Of a stretch of 6,473 nt of DNA, positions 5,670 through 6,473 are shown one piece after another. The notes under the pieces are model-generated. The model had not been told where the DNA came from. It searched no databases and saw nothing but the letters and a program-made list of their open reading frames with translations. Source of the stretch: an uncultured Holophagales bacterium (GTDB lineage: Bacteria > Acidobacteriota > Thermoanaerobaculia > UBA5066). The DNA lies in assembly GCA_937927565.1 (NCBI GenBank), contig CALBDV010000494.1, forward strand, positions 1 to 6,473, read 5' to 3'. The position numbers and the translations under genes are program-made. How positions within the stretch are numbered: the stretch's first letter is position 1; every line of letters starts with the position of its first letter.

Positions 5670-5687
5670 CCGGAGGGTAAACTCCGG
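5670..5687 (+). repeat. Small hairpin between the receptor and response regulator genes
   Basis: CCGGAG (5670-5675) pairs perfectly with CTCCGG (5682-5687) across a 6-nt loop, starting 1 nt after the receptor stop codon. No T run follows, so it is not a standard terminator; it may lower read-through or stabilise the upstream mRNA end. A 6-bp stem can also occur by chance. Confidence 0.35.
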
Positions 5688-5709
5688 AGAGCGAGGGCGT
5701 ACCGCTTCG

Positions 5710-6384
5710 ATGCACAAGATTCTGCTCGTCGACGACATGAGGAGCTTCCTCGACCTGGAAGCCACGTTCCTCTCGCGCGCCGAGTGCCAGCTCCTGACCG
5801 CCTCGACCGGCCTCGAGGCCATCCGCGTGGCCCGCGCAGAGAAGCCCGACCTCGTCGTCCTCGACATCGAGATGCCCGAGATGAACGGCATCCAGGCCTG
5901 CCGCATCCTGAAATCCGAAGCCGTCACGTCGCACATCCCCGTCATCGTCCTCACCTCGATGCAGATGGAGGACGAGGCCCGTCGCGCCGGCGCGAACCAC
6001 TTCCTGAGGAAGCCGATCGACGAGCCGACGTTCCTGGCCGAGGTGAAGCGGTTCCTCCCGATCGTCGAGCGGACCGAAACGCGGGTCTCTCTCGACGCCC
6101 CGGTCACCCTCTGGCGCGACGGCGACACCTTCGACGTCCGCCTGGTGAACCTCTCCAGGACCGGCTTCTACGTCGAGACCGGCCAGCGCCATCCGATCGG
6201 CGCGCGGCTGGAGGTTTCCTTCTCCCTGCCGGGCGACGCCTCCGGCAGGATCATCACCGGGGAGGCGCTCGTCGTCAGGCACGGGGACGACCCGCCCGGC
6301 TTCGGCTGCCGGTTCCGGCAGGTCTCCACGGGAGCGCGCCTCGTCGTCGAAGACTGGGTCGAGCGCGTCGCGGCGGGGCGCTAG
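5710..6384 (+). CDS. Response regulator with REC receiver and PilZ (cyclic di-GMP binding) domains
   Basis: A 224-residue cytoplasmic two-domain signalling protein. The receiver domain (about 3-118) has all key residues: acidic pair D8-D9, phosphoacceptor D52 in VVLDIEMPEMNG, T82 in VIVLTS, and K101 in LRKPID. The C-terminal domain (about 120-220) is a PilZ domain with both cyclic di-GMP motifs: RxxxR as R121-T-E-T-R125, and NxSxxG as N147-L-S-R-T-G152. So both inputs look intact: phosphorylation by a histidine kinase and direct c-di-GMP binding. There is no DNA-binding or enzymatic output domain, so it likely acts by protein contact, for example on motility, surface attachment or polysaccharide export, though the target cannot be read from here. 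The ATG at 5710 is chosen because MHKILLVDD is the normal REC start; a GTG at 5665, overlapping the receptor stop, would add 15 residues but lacks a ribosome site. No good Shine-Dalgarno site precedes 5710 either. It lies 41 bp behind the TonB receptor; no kinase is adjacent. Confidence 0.94.
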   Translation: MHKILLVDDMRSFLDLEATFLSRAECQLLTASTGLEAIRVARAEKPDLVVLDIEMPEMNGIQACRILKSEAVTSHIPVIVLTSMQMEDEARRAGANHFLRKPIDEPTFLAEVKRFLPIVERTETRVSLDAPVTLWRDGDTFDVRLVNLSRTGFYVETGQRHPIGARLEVSFSLPGDASGRIITGEALVVRHGDDPPGFGCRFRQVSTGARLVVEDWVERVAAGR

Positions 6385-6473
6385 ACCGCCAGCGTTTCCC
6401 CGTTCCCGAGGTCGACGAGGCGGATTCCCATCCGCTTGGCGTAGTCGAGGATCCGCGGCTCGCGGTAGAACTC
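6381..6473 (-). CDS. C-terminal end of an unidentified protein (cut by window edge)
   Basis: Thirty codons plus a TAG stop, read from the right window edge. The translated end includes EFYREPRILDYAKRMG and then IRLVDLGNGETLAV. Third codon positions are almost all G or C, as in the sure genes here, and the other frames offer nothing better, so this is very likely the true end of a gene. The fragment is too short for me to assign a family. It converges on the response regulator gene with stop codons overlapping in CTAG (6381-6384). No terminator lies between them. Confidence 0.65.
   Translation of the reverse strand, partial: EFYREPRILDYAKRMGIRLVDLGNGETLAV

Noticed and set aside
5416..5709. 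Upstream extension of the response regulator frame inside the TonB receptor gene
   Set aside because: The extension is Pro/Arg/Gly-rich shadow sequence; MHKILLVDD at 5710 is the canonical receiver start.

Overview
The window is a high-GC bacterial chromosomal segment with strongly G/C-biased third codon positions. It encodes outer-membrane and periplasmic machinery: a TonB-dependent receptor, a tripartite RND efflux pump with a lipoprotein adaptor, and secreted proteins. That indicates a diderm (Gram-negative-type) bacterium. The codon style and protein flavour would suit Acidobacteriota or a deltaproteobacterial/Myxococcota relative, but this is impression only, because no marker gene is present. 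I see no rRNA, tRNA, CRISPR array, insertion sequence or phage gene.

Layout. (1) Positions 1-2034, minus strand: a compact efflux operon read right to left. A TetR-family repressor comes first (1318-1944), then an RND membrane-fusion lipoprotein (215-1321, ATGA overlap), then the start of the RND inner-membrane pump (1-211, GTG start, cut by the window edge). In front of tetR is a strong-looking sigma70-type promoter (TTGACA, 17-bp spacer, TAGATT) with a 16-bp near-perfect palindrome starting at the edge of the -10 box. This is the expected design of a self-repressing, drug-inducible pump operon. (2) Positions 2046-3737, minus strand: two secreted proteins, a seven-bladed beta-propeller of the virginiamycin-B-lyase-like (Vgb) type (2075-3004) and, upstream of it, an unrecognised 193-residue exported protein (3156-3737). 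The 139-151 bp between them holds several inverted repeats. (3) Positions 3791-6384, plus strand: a TonB-dependent outer-membrane receptor (3791-5668), divergent from the exported protein across 53 bp, then a two-domain response regulator (REC plus PilZ, 5710-6384) that should read both phosphorylation and cyclic di-GMP. (4) Positions 6381-6473, minus strand: the last 30 codons of an unidentified gene whose stop codon overlaps that of the response regulator in a CTAG.

How it fits together. The efflux block is self-contained: repressor, adaptor and pump with translational coupling and good Shine-Dalgarno sites at each junction. The TonB receptor and the REC-PilZ protein may be co-transcribed (41-bp gap), but nothing shows that they work together. 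The receptor's substrate, the sensor kinase and any diguanylate cyclase partner are not in view. I found no convincing wholly new system. The points most worth a second look are the operator/promoter architecture before tetR, the REC-PilZ protein beside an uptake receptor, the unrecognised exported protein, and the structured gap at 3017-3155.
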